This document shows positions 41,460 through 49,787 of a stretch of 64,000 nt of DNA, in pieces. The notes under the pieces are model-generated. The model was not told the origin of the DNA, ran no database searches, and saw only the letters and a list, made by a program, of their open reading frames with translations. The first letter of the stretch is position 1; every line of letters begins with the position of its first letter. This DNA comes from CBDEVH01 sp965243565. Its GTDB lineage: Bacteria > Pseudomonadota > Gammaproteobacteria > Tethybacterales > Persebacteraceae. The stretch lies in assembly GCA_965243565.1 (NCBI GenBank), contig OZ251571.1, positions 1-64,000 on the forward strand. Reading direction: 5' to 3'. The translations under genes and the position numbers were made by a program.

Positions 41460-42553
41460 TGCAAACATCCTGGACAAGACCAGGTGAAATCACTGGATAT
41501 ATAGTTACATTGCTGACAGGTAAATTGATCAGCAGATGCTGACATTAACATTGTTTTTAATTCCATTAATGCTCGGGTTGATACGCCCAATTGTTGTTGC
41601 TCTAACCAAAAAGCCGCAGAGATAAAACTTTTTTGCTGAATAAAATATGATTCACAGACTTGTTTTATATCAGTCGCTTCGGCTTGTAAAGTGATTAAAG
41701 CGGTATAGATTTTTTTAAATAATTGGTCGGATGGGTGATCTTTTAACCAACGCATGAGTATTGTCATAACGGATTTTTCTTCACCTAAACCACGGGCGGA
41801 TTCAACCAAGCCATCAACCACAAGCCATAAAAATTGAGGGTTTTGTTTTTCGACTGCCTCAAAAGCAACATAGGCTGTTTTGTATTCTTTTTTGTCTAGC
41901 CAACTCGCTGCCAATGCCAGCTGTGACGGTACACACAATGGATTATTGCTTAATGCTTTGTTATAGATATCGGCTTTTATTTGGAGATCAGATTCAGATT
42001 CGGCACGCATACAATAAAAGTACGATAGGGTTTTATGGTGAGGGTTATGCTCGGGAAGGCCTTCCGTTAATGCAATGGCTTTGTCGTATAAACGCCGTCT
42101 TTGATAAACTTCTAAGAGTAGGTCAAATGCCTGTTGCTTGTACTCGGCATCGTTTTGTAATGACAATGCGTATTCTTCGGCGTAGTCAAAAAAACCTATT
42201 TTATAGTAGTCGGTTGTTAATGCCCACAATGCTCTGTTGCGCTCTGTTGCAGATAGGTCTTCACGGTCGTATAACTGCTGATGGATTTGCATCGAACGTT
42301 GAAAGTCGCCTTGCTTTTGCGCTAAGTCACCTATTAAAAATAGCAATGGATTGGATGGGATTTTTTCTGATGCTAAGATTAAATGGCTTAACGCTTTGTC
42401 TTTTTCTCCATTGAGTAGCTTTGAAAAGCCTTCAAATAGGTTTCTTGGGTATTCTTTTGCCGTGCTTATGACATGGCTTATGTCTAGCCGAGCCGCCAAC
42501 CAACCCAAAAAAAATGCAATGGGTAAACCTAGTAACAACCATTCAATGCCCAT
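41429..42553 (-). CDS. lapB: Lipopolysaccharide assembly protein LapB (YciM)
   Basis: Inner-membrane-anchored TPR protein that directs FtsH to degrade LpxC and so limits LPS synthesis. An N-terminal anchor (EWLLLGLPIAFFLGWLAARL) is followed by about nine TPR-like helices and, at the C terminus, a rubredoxin-like metal knot: CQQC (about 352-355) and CPGC (about 366-369). 374 residues. It overlaps ihfB by 11 bases; pyrF, its frequent partner downstream, is replaced by nadD. Confidence 0.94.
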   Translation of the reverse strand: MGIEWLLLGLPIAFFLGWLAARLDISHVISTAKEYPRNLFEGFSKLLNGEKDKALSHLILASEKIPSNPLLFLIGDLAQKQGDFQRSMQIHQQLYDREDLSATERNRALWALTTDYYKIGFFDYAEEYALSLQNDAEYKQQAFDLLLEVYQRRRLYDKAIALTEGLPEHNPHHKTLSYFYCMRAESESDLQIKADIYNKALSNNPLCVPSQLALAASWLDKKEYKTAYVAFEAVEKQNPQFLWLVVDGLVESARGLGEEKSVMTILMRWLKDHPSDQLFKKIYTALITLQAEATDIKQVCESYFIQQKSFISAAFWLEQQQLGVSTRALMELKTMLMSASADQFTCQQCNYISSDFTWSCPGCLQWETLSENKN

Positions 42554-42827
42554 TATTGACTTCTTGAATTAGCTGTCTTCCTGCTTTAAATCGAGGAATT
42601 TTCTTTTCAACAACCTCAATCATTTCGCCATCTCTAGGGCTGCGTAAAACATAAGAGGAGCGATGACGACAAAAGAATACGCCAAAGCCTCTTATTTCAA
42701 CACGCTTGTTGTTTTTAAGCGCTTCTAAAATTTCAAAAAATATCTTATCGCATAAGTTTTTTACTTCTTCTTCGGATAAATTAGGAAATTTCTGACCCAT
42801 TGCTGCAACAATATCTTTTTTAAGCAT
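42543..42827 (-). CDS. ihfB: Integration host factor subunit beta
   Basis: DNABII protein, partner of IhfA. KRVEIRGFGVFFCRHRSSYVLRSPRDGE shows the beta arm; the intercalating proline is in RSPRDG. MLKKDIVAAMGQKFPNLSEEEVKN is a beta-type N terminus. 94 residues. Its place between rpsA and lapB is the conserved position of ihfB. Confidence 0.94.
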   Translation of the reverse strand: MLKKDIVAAMGQKFPNLSEEEVKNLCDKIFFEILEALKNNKRVEIRGFGVFFCRHRSSYVLRSPRDGEMIEVVEKKIPRFKAGRQLIQEVNNGH

Positions 42828-42883
42828 TTTTTTTGAACGCTAAGTATTAGATTTTATTGCTACTCTTTTTTAACAACTACTTA

Positions 42884-44602
42884 TTAATTATCATCTTCGT
42901 TAGATTGTGATTCGTCACGAATAAGATCTTTTGCTTGTAACAAAGCGCCCAATTGCGTTGTCGTTGACTTCGGAGCAACAGCTTCTTGATCTTCACCCCA
43001 TTCGGTTTTTTCTTTGCGATTTTTTGTTTTTAAAGATAATATCGCACGCTTGTTACGCTGGTCAATGTCGATTAAAGTGACTGTAATCTCTTCACCTTCT
43101 TTTAGGTAAACACTTAAGTCTTCAACACGTTCTTCGCTGATTTCGCTAATTGGTAAAAATCCACGTACACCGTCAGGCAAAACTTCTATTAAACCGCCTT
43201 TTTCTTCAAGTCCAATAACTTTGGCTTTAAGTAACGACCATTTCATGTTTTCTGAGACAAAGGTGTCAAATTTATCATCGCTGATTTGTTTAATACCCAA
43301 GGCAATACGCTGTTTTTCGGCATCAATGGATAACAATACGGCTTTGACTTCTTGCCCTTTTTGATAGCGACTGACAGCGATTTCGCTTTTTTCGTCGTAT
43401 GAAATATCAGAGAGGCGAATTAAACCTTCAATGTCACCAGGGAGCTCGACAAATAAGCCATATTCGTTGATGGTGCGAATAACACAGTTAATTTGACTGC
43501 CTTTACGATAAGCAATGGCAAAGTCTTGCCATGGATTGCTTTTGCATTGACGCATACCCAATGAAATACGACGACGGGCCTTGTCGATTTCTAATATCAT
43601 GACTTCGACTTCGTCGCCCAAAGATAGTAATTTGGAAGGGTGCTGGTTGCGACGCGACCAAGACATTTCGGAAGTGTGGACCAAGCCTTGTAACTGGTCG
43701 TCAATTTCAACAAAAACACCGTAGTCTAATATTTTGGTTACTTTTCCAAAAATGCGCGTGCCAACAGGGTGTGTTCTCTCAAAATATTCCCATGGATCAG
43801 GCTGTAATTGCTTCATGCCCAATGAAATACGATTGCGATCAGTATCAACGCGTAATACAATGACTTCGACTTCGTCGTCTATCGACATTAATTCTTCAAC
43901 CGAATTGGTGTGCTTCCAGAGCATATCGGTTATGTGCAATAGACCGTAAACGCCTTTTTCGAGGTCAAGGAATGCGCCGTAATCAACAATGGCACGAACT
44001 TTGCCTTTTATACGCATGCCTTCTTTATAGCTGTCGATTAAGGCATCGCCTTTTTCGTTGACCATATCACGCTCAATAACAGCACGACGAGATAAAACAA
44101 CGCTGTTGCGCTGACGGTTTACTTTGATGGGCTTAAATTGGTGTTTTTTGCCAATTAAAATATCGTCTAAAACCGCCGTTGGAAATACATCTGCCAATGA
44201 GCCAGGCAAAAAAGCACGCAAGCCGTCTAGTGCAACGGAATAACCACCACGGACACGACCTTGAACAACACCTTCGACAACGTCATCGTTGGTCATGGCA
44301 TTTTCAATGCTTTTCCAAACACTTTTACGGCGAGCATTGCGGCGGGATAAAATGGTTTCTCCAGAACCGTTATCAAGAAGATCAATTTCGACCTCAGTCA
44401 TATCTCCGATTTCGACTTCACAGACCTTATTGTTGATATAAAATTCTTCAATAGGGATTTTTGAGTTTGACTTTAACGCCGCCGTAACAGTAACAAAGTT
44501 TTCGTTAATGTCTAAAACTTGTACTAGTAAATCGGAACCTTCTTTTAGGTAACGTTGTTTTTTTGATTCTTCAAATAACTCAGCAAAATTTGTTTCGCTC
44601 AT
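42884..44602 (-). CDS. rpsA: Ribosomal protein bS1
   Basis: Recruits mRNA to the 30S subunit. Six S1 (OB-fold) repeats: the first two degenerate, then four clear ones starting near GMRIKGKVRAIVDYGAFLDL, VGTRIFGKVTKILDYGVFVEI, KGSQINCVIRTINEYGLFVEL and LLKAKVIGLEEKGGLIEV. 572 residues, slightly above the usual 557. The start at 44602 is set by AAGGAG nine bases upstream; an open frame continues 123 bases into the leader without family similarity. cmk upstream and ihfB downstream are the standard neighbours. Confidence 0.96.
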   Translation of the reverse strand: MSETNFAELFEESKKQRYLKEGSDLLVQVLDINENFVTVTAALKSNSKIPIEEFYINNKVCEVEIGDMTEVEIDLLDNGSGETILSRRNARRKSVWKSIENAMTNDDVVEGVVQGRVRGGYSVALDGLRAFLPGSLADVFPTAVLDDILIGKKHQFKPIKVNRQRNSVVLSRRAVIERDMVNEKGDALIDSYKEGMRIKGKVRAIVDYGAFLDLEKGVYGLLHITDMLWKHTNSVEELMSIDDEVEVIVLRVDTDRNRISLGMKQLQPDPWEYFERTHPVGTRIFGKVTKILDYGVFVEIDDQLQGLVHTSEMSWSRRNQHPSKLLSLGDEVEVMILEIDKARRRISLGMRQCKSNPWQDFAIAYRKGSQINCVIRTINEYGLFVELPGDIEGLIRLSDISYDEKSEIAVSRYQKGQEVKAVLLSIDAEKQRIALGIKQISDDKFDTFVSENMKWSLLKAKVIGLEEKGGLIEVLPDGVRGFLPISEISEERVEDLSVYLKEGEEITVTLIDIDQRNKRAILSLKTKNRKEKTEWGEDQEAVAPKSTTTQLGALLQAKDLIRDESQSNEDDN

Positions 44603-44756
44603 AGTTGTATTACTCCTTGTGGATTCATCGGACAATATGTACGTCCGGTTAGTTAATAATTTGCAAGCACAGTAGGCGGGCACCGCTCCAATATACTTAC
44701 ACCAAATACCGCTAAAAAATATCAACCATTTTTAACGATAGACAATAATTATACCA
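44603..44756 (-). promoter_or_regulatory. rpsA promoter and structured leader
   Basis: On the minus strand TGGTATAAT (44748-44756) is an extended -10 that predicts a leader of about 140 bases. The leader holds a GCGG/CCGC hairpin (about 44675) and a CGGAC/GTCCG hairpin (44629-44647) just upstream of the AAGGAG site. S1 represses its own translation in E. coli through leader hairpins; the arrangement here suggests the same but is not proof. Confidence 0.45.
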
Positions 44757-44796
44757 TTTTTTTTTGGGCTTAGGCTTGCTAATACGTGGCGACAGT

Positions 44797-45459
44797 TTAA
44801 TGGTTTTGTTTTTTTAAATAAATATCGATTATTTTGTCGGTTACTTTATCAGCGGTTTGGTTGCTTGAATCAATTTGTATCATGTCTGCCGCTTTTTGTA
44901 ATGGTGAATTTTTGCGATGACGGTCGTGGTTGTCTCTGTCTTCTATTGCTTTTAATATGTCAGCATACATCTGGCTTACGTCTGTTTTGACCAGCTGGGC
45001 ATGCCGCCTTTGAGCACGGATATGAACGTCGGCAACAAGGTAAATTTTAAGAATGGCATCGGGGAATAAATGACTGCCCATATCTCTGCCATCCGTTACT
45101 AAACCGGGTGGTTTTCGTGCCATTAGCTGAATTTGTTTTAACTTTAAACGGATGGGTGACAATGCCGAAATAGTGGAGGTGGTGAGGGATATAATGTCAT
45201 CGTATAATTGCTTGCTTTGTGTGTATTGAGCGATGATATCTGGATTTTTGGCAAATTTAATAGCACCGTTTGTCAGCGCTTGTTGATCGCTTATGCTTAT
45301 TTTTTGGTCTAATACAAATAAAGTAAATGCCCGATATATCTTACCAGAATCAAGGTAATGAAAGTTTAATGCAATGGCAACTTGCTTGGCAACAGTGCCC
45401 TTGCCAGAAGCCGCAGGACCGTCAATGGTAATAACGGGGACAGGGTTTTTATTTGTCAC
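44797..45459 (-). CDS. cmk: Cytidylate kinase
   Basis: Phosphorylates CMP and dCMP. The P-loop is TIDGPAASGKGTVAKQVA; LDSGKIYRAFTLF, TDGRDMGSHLFPDA and the RAQRRHAQL lid are typical. 220 residues. The start is GTG, overlapping the hisI stop by 11 bases. It precedes rpsA, the conserved gammaproteobacterial order. Confidence 0.94.
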   Translation of the reverse strand: MTNKNPVPVITIDGPAASGKGTVAKQVAIALNFHYLDSGKIYRAFTLFVLDQKISISDQQALTNGAIKFAKNPDIIAQYTQSKQLYDDIISLTTSTISALSPIRLKLKQIQLMARKPPGLVTDGRDMGSHLFPDAILKIYLVADVHIRAQRRHAQLVKTDVSQMYADILKAIEDRDNHDRHRKNSPLQKAADMIQIDSSNQTADKVTDKIIDIYLKKQNH

Positions 45460-45871
45460 AAATAATAGCTTCGTCTTTGTTTAGATGAATGTAAAAGCAA
45501 TGTGGTTTTAAAGTATGACAAGCACCGCTGCCTGTTTGTTTAACGGTGGCTAATAGGGTGTCACCATCACAGTCTATCGCCATACTGATAAGGTGCTGAT
45601 AATTGCCTGAAGTGTCGCCTTTTTTCCATAGTTGCTGACGGCTACGAGAATAATATACCATTGTTTTTTCGTTTAGAGTTTGCTCTAGTGCATCTTTGTT
45701 CATCCATGCCATCATCAGCACGTTGTTGTTGTCAGCACAGACTGCTATTACAGGGATTAGTCCCTCGCTGTTAAATTGCAAATTAGCAATGGCTTCTTTT
45801 GCCAATGCCACTTGCGTACCGTCGCGCTTGTTTTCAACTTGTTGCCAAAATAATTTTTTGTTGTTACTCAT
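45449..45871 (-). CDS. hisI: Phosphoribosyl-AMP cyclohydrolase
   Basis: Third step of histidine synthesis, the separate HisI form. The metal-binding motif is SGNYQHLISMAIDCDGDTLL with the GSGACHTLKPHCFY cysteine cluster; MMAWMNKDALEQTL and VYYSRSRQQLWKKGDTSG are typical. 140 residues. The ATG is eight bases after a TATAAT box without a ribosome binding site, so the mRNA is probably leaderless. It is far from hisBH and hisE at 14-18 kb. Confidence 0.94.
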   Translation of the reverse strand: MSNNKKLFWQQVENKRDGTQVALAKEAIANLQFNSEGLIPVIAVCADNNNVLMMAWMNKDALEQTLNEKTMVYYSRSRQQLWKKGDTSGNYQHLISMAIDCDGDTLLATVKQTGSGACHTLKPHCFYIHLNKDEAIICDK

Positions 45872-45879
45872 CGTTTGTT

Positions 45880-45908
45880 ATTATACTCTTTCAGATTTTT
45901 TGTCCCAA
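45880..45908 (-). promoter_or_regulatory. hisI promoter (leaderless)
   Basis: On the minus strand TTGGGA and a perfect TATAAT are 17 bases apart; the -10 ends eight bases before the hisI ATG. Its -35 overlaps the -35 of the divergent acyl-CoA synthetase promoter. Confidence 0.55.
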
Positions 45909-45928
45909 TGGCAGATATATTGTAAAAT
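45900..45928 (+). promoter_or_regulatory. prpE-like promoter (leaderless)
   Basis: TTGTCC and TAAAAT are 17 bases apart; the -10 ends six bases before the ATG at 45935. The -35 shares bases 45903-45905 with the hisI -35, so only one polymerase could bind at a time. Confidence 0.5.
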
Positions 45929-45934
45929 AACATT

Positions 45935-47830
45935 ATGACAGACTATCACACACTTTATCAAAACTCTATTAAATCCCCCGAATCGTTTTGGACAAATGCC
46001 GCTGAGGATATTATTTGGACAAAAAAGTGGGACCGGGTTCTGGATTCTTCTAACGCTCCGTTTTATCGCTGGTTTGTTGGTGGCAAACTTAATACTTGTG
46101 ATAACGCTGTTGACCGTCATGTACGCGAAGGTTTTGGAGAACAAACCGCCATTATTTACGATAGCCCCATCACCAAAAGCCAACAAAAAATTAACTATAC
46201 CGAGCTACAACAAAAAGTAGCTCAGCTGGCAGGGGCTTTAACCACTCAAGGTATTGGTCATGGTGACCGAGTCATTATTTATATGCCGCTGATTCCAGAG
46301 GCGATTTTTTCGATGCTGGCTTGTGCGCGTATTGGTGCTGTGCATTCTGTTGTTTTTGGTGGTTTTGGTGCCAATGAATTGGCTGCACGTATTGATGATG
46401 CCGCCGCCGATTTTATTTTATCGGCATCGTGCGGTCTCGAACCCACACGAATTATTGATTACAAAACATTGCTCGAACAAGCATTGGTACTTACCAAACA
46501 CAAGGTTCGCGGCTGTGCTATTTACCAACGCCCCCAACATATTTGTGAGTTGGTCGAAGGACGCGATATTGATTGGAATGAGTTTATAGCCGATGCTCCA
46601 CTGGTTGATTGCGTGCCAGTTGAAGCAACAGATCCTTTGTATATTCTTTATACGTCGGGCACCACTGGTGCGCCCAAGGGCATTGTTAGAGACAATGGCG
46701 GCCATGCTGTTGCGCTTAAATGGACGATGAAAAATTTATACGATGTTGACAGTGGTGAGGTTTTTTGGGCGGCTTCAGACATCGGCTGGATTGTTGGGCA
46801 TTCCTATATGGTTTACGCCCCGCTGTTTAACCGAAATACCACCGTACTTTACGAAGGAAAGCCCGTTGGCACACCTGATGCCAGTGCTTTTTGGCGAATG
46901 ATTAGCGAACATAAAATCGGTACGATGTTTACCGCACCCACCGCTATCCGCGCCATAAAAAAAGAAGATCCCAATGGCGAATTGCTTTCTAATTTTGACT
47001 TATCGCATTTTCGAACACAGTTTTTGGCAGGTGAACGGTGCGACCCTGATACGATTGAATGGATTAAAAAACATCTGTGCGATACAGTGGTTGATCACTG
47101 GTGGCAAACAGAAACAGGTTGGTCTATTGCCACGAATCCAGTGGGTATTGAAAAATTTCCTACCAAAGCAGGCTCTTCTACCTTGCCCGCACCGGGGAAT
47201 AATTTAAAAGTATTTAATGATGAAGGCGATTGCTTGCCCTGTAATCAGCTGGGCAATTTATCTATTAAACTGCCATTACCACCGGGTAGTTTTAGCACTA
47301 TTTGGAATGGACAAGACCGAATGCGTGAACAGTATTTATCAACTTATGATGGCTATTATCTAACTGGTGATAGCGGCAAAATTGATGAAGATGGCTATGT
47401 GCATGTGATGAGCCGTATTGATGATGTTATTAATGTTGCCGCCCATCGCCTCTCAACCGGACAAATGGAAGAGGTTTTATGCGCTCATCCTGCCGTGGCT
47501 GAGGCTGCCGTGTTTGGCGTTGCCGATGATTTTAAAGGCGAATTGCCCTTGGGTTTGGTCGTGATTAATAACAATGTAACCGAAACTGCAGAAGTATTAT
47601 GTGCAGCACTTATTGCACAAATGCGCGAACAAATTGGTGCAGTGGCGGCGTTTCGACTGGTGGCAGTGGTTAAACAATTACCCAAAACTCGCAGTGGCAA
47701 AATACTGCGTGGTACCATGCGCAAAATAGCCAATAATGAACCATACACGATTCCTTCTACCATTGATAACCCCGATACTATTAACGAAATTACCGCTGTT
47801 TTGGAGTCGTTGGGATATCCCAAAAAATAG
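45935..47830 (+). CDS. prpE: Propionyl-CoA synthetase PrpE-type acyl-CoA synthetase
   Basis: AMP-forming acyl-CoA ligase. It resembles PrpE more than Acs, especially near the N terminus (YHTLYQNSIKSPESFWTNAA, NAPFYRWFVGGKLNTCDNAVDRH) and at CASDIGW-type WAASDIGWIVGHSYMVYAP. The P-loop is YTSGTTGAPKGIVRDNGG, DHWWQTETGW follows, and the adenylation lysine is in TRSGKILRGTMR. 631 residues. No prpBCD genes are near, so propionate use is not shown. Ends at the base before the convergent GNAT stop. Confidence 0.85.
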   Translation: MTDYHTLYQNSIKSPESFWTNAAEDIIWTKKWDRVLDSSNAPFYRWFVGGKLNTCDNAVDRHVREGFGEQTAIIYDSPITKSQQKINYTELQQKVAQLAGALTTQGIGHGDRVIIYMPLIPEAIFSMLACARIGAVHSVVFGGFGANELAARIDDAAADFILSASCGLEPTRIIDYKTLLEQALVLTKHKVRGCAIYQRPQHICELVEGRDIDWNEFIADAPLVDCVPVEATDPLYILYTSGTTGAPKGIVRDNGGHAVALKWTMKNLYDVDSGEVFWAASDIGWIVGHSYMVYAPLFNRNTTVLYEGKPVGTPDASAFWRMISEHKIGTMFTAPTAIRAIKKEDPNGELLSNFDLSHFRTQFLAGERCDPDTIEWIKKHLCDTVVDHWWQTETGWSIATNPVGIEKFPTKAGSSTLPAPGNNLKVFNDEGDCLPCNQLGNLSIKLPLPPGSFSTIWNGQDRMREQYLSTYDGYYLTGDSGKIDEDGYVHVMSRIDDVINVAAHRLSTGQMEEVLCAHPAVAEAAVFGVADDFKGELPLGLVVINNNVTETAEVLCAALIAQMREQIGAVAAFRLVAVVKQLPKTRSGKILRGTMRKIANNEPYTIPSTIDNPDTINEITAVLESLGYPKK

Positions 47831-48568
47831 TTAGTCTTTTACACCTTTCCACAGTTTATAGCACGGTAACGACCATTCGACCAATGGGCGGTTTAAGTCG
47901 GTTAGTGATTGTGTGGCGGGTGATTGCATCCATTGGATAAAGTTTTGGCGGATAGTCGCCCAGTCGGAATCTATAATTGAAAACCATGCGGTGTCACGGT
48001 TTTTTGATTTCAAAACGATGTGCTGCCGAAAAATACCTTCAAAACCAAAGCCCAAACGCAATGCCGCACGACAAGAGCGATCGTTTAAAGCATTGCACTT
48101 CCATTCCATACGGCGATATCCTAGTTTCATGGCTTGGTCAATGAGTAAAAAAGCACTTTCGGTATTGGCAATACCGCGTTGCTTGTTCGTTTGATGCCAG
48201 ATATGCCCTATTTCTATCGAATATGCGGCTGGTGATAGTCGCAAATAACTGACGACGCCTGTTGGTGTATTGCTTGTTTTGTCTATTACGGCATAAAAAA
48301 GGGGATCATTATTAACTGCCATTTTTTTATACGTTTGCCGCATTTGGTCAACATCGGTAAAAGGACCATAAGGCATGTATTGCCATACGGCTTGTTTTTC
48401 GGGCGAACCATGCGAACAATTATAGAGTTGATCAAAAAAATCTTGCGCGGCTAATAGTGGAGACAAAATTAAATTTTGCCCTTGACAAGGTTCGATTGGC
48501 GGCAAGATAGGATGCGGTTGTAAAACTTCCTTATCGTTTATATTATAAGCCTTTGTGCTATGTTCCAT
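47831..48568 (-). CDS. GNAT family N-acetyltransferase (RimJ/RimL-like)
   Basis: Acetyl-CoA-dependent transferase of unknown substrate. The region from DFFDQLYNCSHG through YAVIDKTSNTPTGVVSYLR, AYSIEIGHIWHQTNKQRGIANTESAFLL and MEWKCNALNDRSCRAALRLGFGFEGIFRQHIV follows the RimJ/RimL pattern, with the acetyl-CoA loop at QRGIANTE. Small relatives of this 'YkkB-like' kind acetylate proteins or small amines. About 245 residues from ATG 48568; a TTG nine bases upstream is an alternative. Its start overlaps the end of the DUF2909-like gene. Confidence 0.85.
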   Translation of the reverse strand: MEHSTKAYNINDKEVLQPHPILPPIEPCQGQNLILSPLLAAQDFFDQLYNCSHGSPEKQAVWQYMPYGPFTDVDQMRQTYKKMAVNNDPLFYAVIDKTSNTPTGVVSYLRLSPAAYSIEIGHIWHQTNKQRGIANTESAFLLIDQAMKLGYRRMEWKCNALNDRSCRAALRLGFGFEGIFRQHIVLKSKNRDTAWFSIIDSDWATIRQNFIQWMQSPATQSLTDLNRPLVEWSLPCYKLWKGVKD

Positions 48569-49016
48569 AGGATGCAAAATAAGAGATTACCAATATAATA
48601 ACCACGAGCGATAGTGAGGCAATTATGCGAATGGTGAGCCACTTTACCGTGCTTTTTTCTTGTCCTTTTTTATTTGCTGTGCCTCGCACAAGGTGGTATA
48701 AACCCGTAAATAAACAAACGATAATAAAGCAAACAATAAAGATTAATAAAATTTTTCTCATGCAGTCTATTTTACACATATTTAAATAAAAATTCTTCTG
48801 TTCAATAGCCAGAAGAACAAGCGAAAACACAACGCAAAAAAAAACAGTGTCGTTTATTTTATAAATGATTGTGTGATTGTCTTCTCGTGATGCAAAATAA
48901 GTGAATGGTAGTGTGATAACTGCGAGTAAAATAGAGGCGATTATCCGAATGGCTAAGCTCTTTGTCGTGCTTTTTTCTTGGCTTTCTTTTTTTTGTTGTG
49001 GACAAACATGATACAA
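48558..49016 (-). CDS. DUF2909-like twin-membrane protein with in-frame duplication
   Basis: The last 67 residues, from ATG 48761 (MRKILLIF...), are a complete two-helix protein of the DUF2909 type found beside cytochrome oxidase assembly genes. The upstream half of the same frame, from a TTG at 49016, repeats its second half: QEKSTTKSLAIRIIAS...SYFAS-type sequence corresponds to QEKSTVKWLTIRIIAS later. So either one 152-residue, four-helix protein is made, or only the 67-residue form is translated and the upstream part is a decaying duplicate. No ribosome binding site helps to decide. surf1 is divergent, 57 bases away. Role presumed to be oxidase assembly, by neighbours only. Confidence 0.6.
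   Translation of the reverse strand: MYHVCPQQKKESQEKSTTKSLAIRIIASILLAVITLPFTYFASREDNHTIIYKINDTVFFCVVFSLVLLAIEQKNFYLNMCKIDCMRKILLIFIVCFIIVCLFTGLYHLVRGTANKKGQEKSTVKWLTIRIIASLSLVVIILVISYFASYGT
48571..48664. repeat. Direct repeat copy A (DUF2909-like region)
   Basis: About 94 bases matching 48889-48982 at an offset of exactly 318 bases (106 codons), so the reading frame is kept. Both copies begin GATGCAAAATAAG and end GTGCTTTTTTCTTG on the plus strand, with scattered differences between. Confidence 0.7.
48889..48982. repeat. Direct repeat copy B (DUF2909-like region)
   Basis: Second copy of the 94-base repeat described at 48571-48664. It encodes the membrane helix and charged flank of the upstream half of the duplicated gene. 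Confidence 0.7.
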
Positions 49017-49073
49017 CCAATAAATTAACTAGCCGATGCCGCGTAAACGATAAAAAATTAATAACCCTTTTTC

Positions 49074-49787
49074 ATGAAGTCTATTTTGAACAATTTTAAT
49101 AAAAAAATTTATTCGGTCGCTTTTTTGCTGATGGTGGCAGTATTTTTTGCCACATTAACGCTGTATTTGTCGTTGTGGCAATTTGATAGAGCAAAAGAAA
49201 AACAACGACTGGAAACAAGAGCAACAGTAGCACAATATAAAGAAGCAGTGCCACTGCCACCTGCCGACGACGCTATCGACGCTTTTATGCAAGTGATAGC
49301 CGTGGGGGTGTATTTGCCAGAATTCGAATTATTTTTGGATAATCGTACGTATCAAAAAAAAGCAGGTTACGATGTAATAACGCCACTGCAACTGCAAGAT
49401 GGACGTGTGGTGGTGGTTAAAAGAGGGTGGGTTGGGCATGGTGGAAATCGCCAGTCGGCAGTAGCACCAGCACCGCCTAGTGGTTTGGTAACGGTAACAG
49501 GCGCGCTTTATTTTGATAATAGTGATGCGTTTGTTTTGTCAGATGTAAAAGAAACTGAGAAAATTCGCCAACGCATTGTTATTGCCGATTATGCCGCCGA
49601 TATAAACCATTCGATGGTGTCGTTAATTTTGATTCAGCAACTGCCTAAAACATCATTGGTGCCTGTTTCGGTGCGCGTTAACTTTAAATCTCAACGGAGC
49701 ATAGTTTATGCGTGGCAATGGTTGAGCTTATTTTGTCTTATTGTTTTTATATCTGTCTTTTTTGGGTTCAAATACCGTGAAAAATAA
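49074..49787 (+). CDS. SURF1 family cytochrome oxidase assembly protein
   Basis: Inner-membrane protein that assists haem a insertion in aa3-type oxidase. Two membrane helices flank a periplasmic domain: the first at about 10-30 (VAFLLMVAVFFATLTLYLSL, ending with LWQFDRAKEK) and the last at about 212-230. The domain has GVYLPEFELFLDNRTYQKKAGYDV and VVVKRGWVGHGGNR. 237 residues. No cox structural genes are in the window. Overlaps the next gene by 11 bases. Confidence 0.92.
   Translation: MKSILNNFNKKIYSVAFLLMVAVFFATLTLYLSLWQFDRAKEKQRLETRATVAQYKEAVPLPPADDAIDAFMQVIAVGVYLPEFELFLDNRTYQKKAGYDVITPLQLQDGRVVVVKRGWVGHGGNRQSAVAPAPPSGLVTVTGALYFDNSDAFVLSDVKETEKIRQRIVIADYAADINHSMVSLILIQQLPKTSLVPVSVRVNFKSQRSIVYAWQWLSLFCLIVFISVFFGFKYREK

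Noticed and set aside
44603..44725. N-terminal extension of ribosomal protein S1
   Set aside because: The open frame upstream of 44602 has no family similarity and lacks a binding site; the AAGGAG before 44602 decides the start.
45935..47830. A second acetyl-CoA synthetase (Acs)
   Set aside because: N-terminal and central blocks follow PrpE rather than Acs; the gene at 6032 is the better Acs.
49755..49775. TTCAAAT near the surf1 end as a tRNA T-loop
   Set aside because: No acceptor or anticodon stems can be formed around it.
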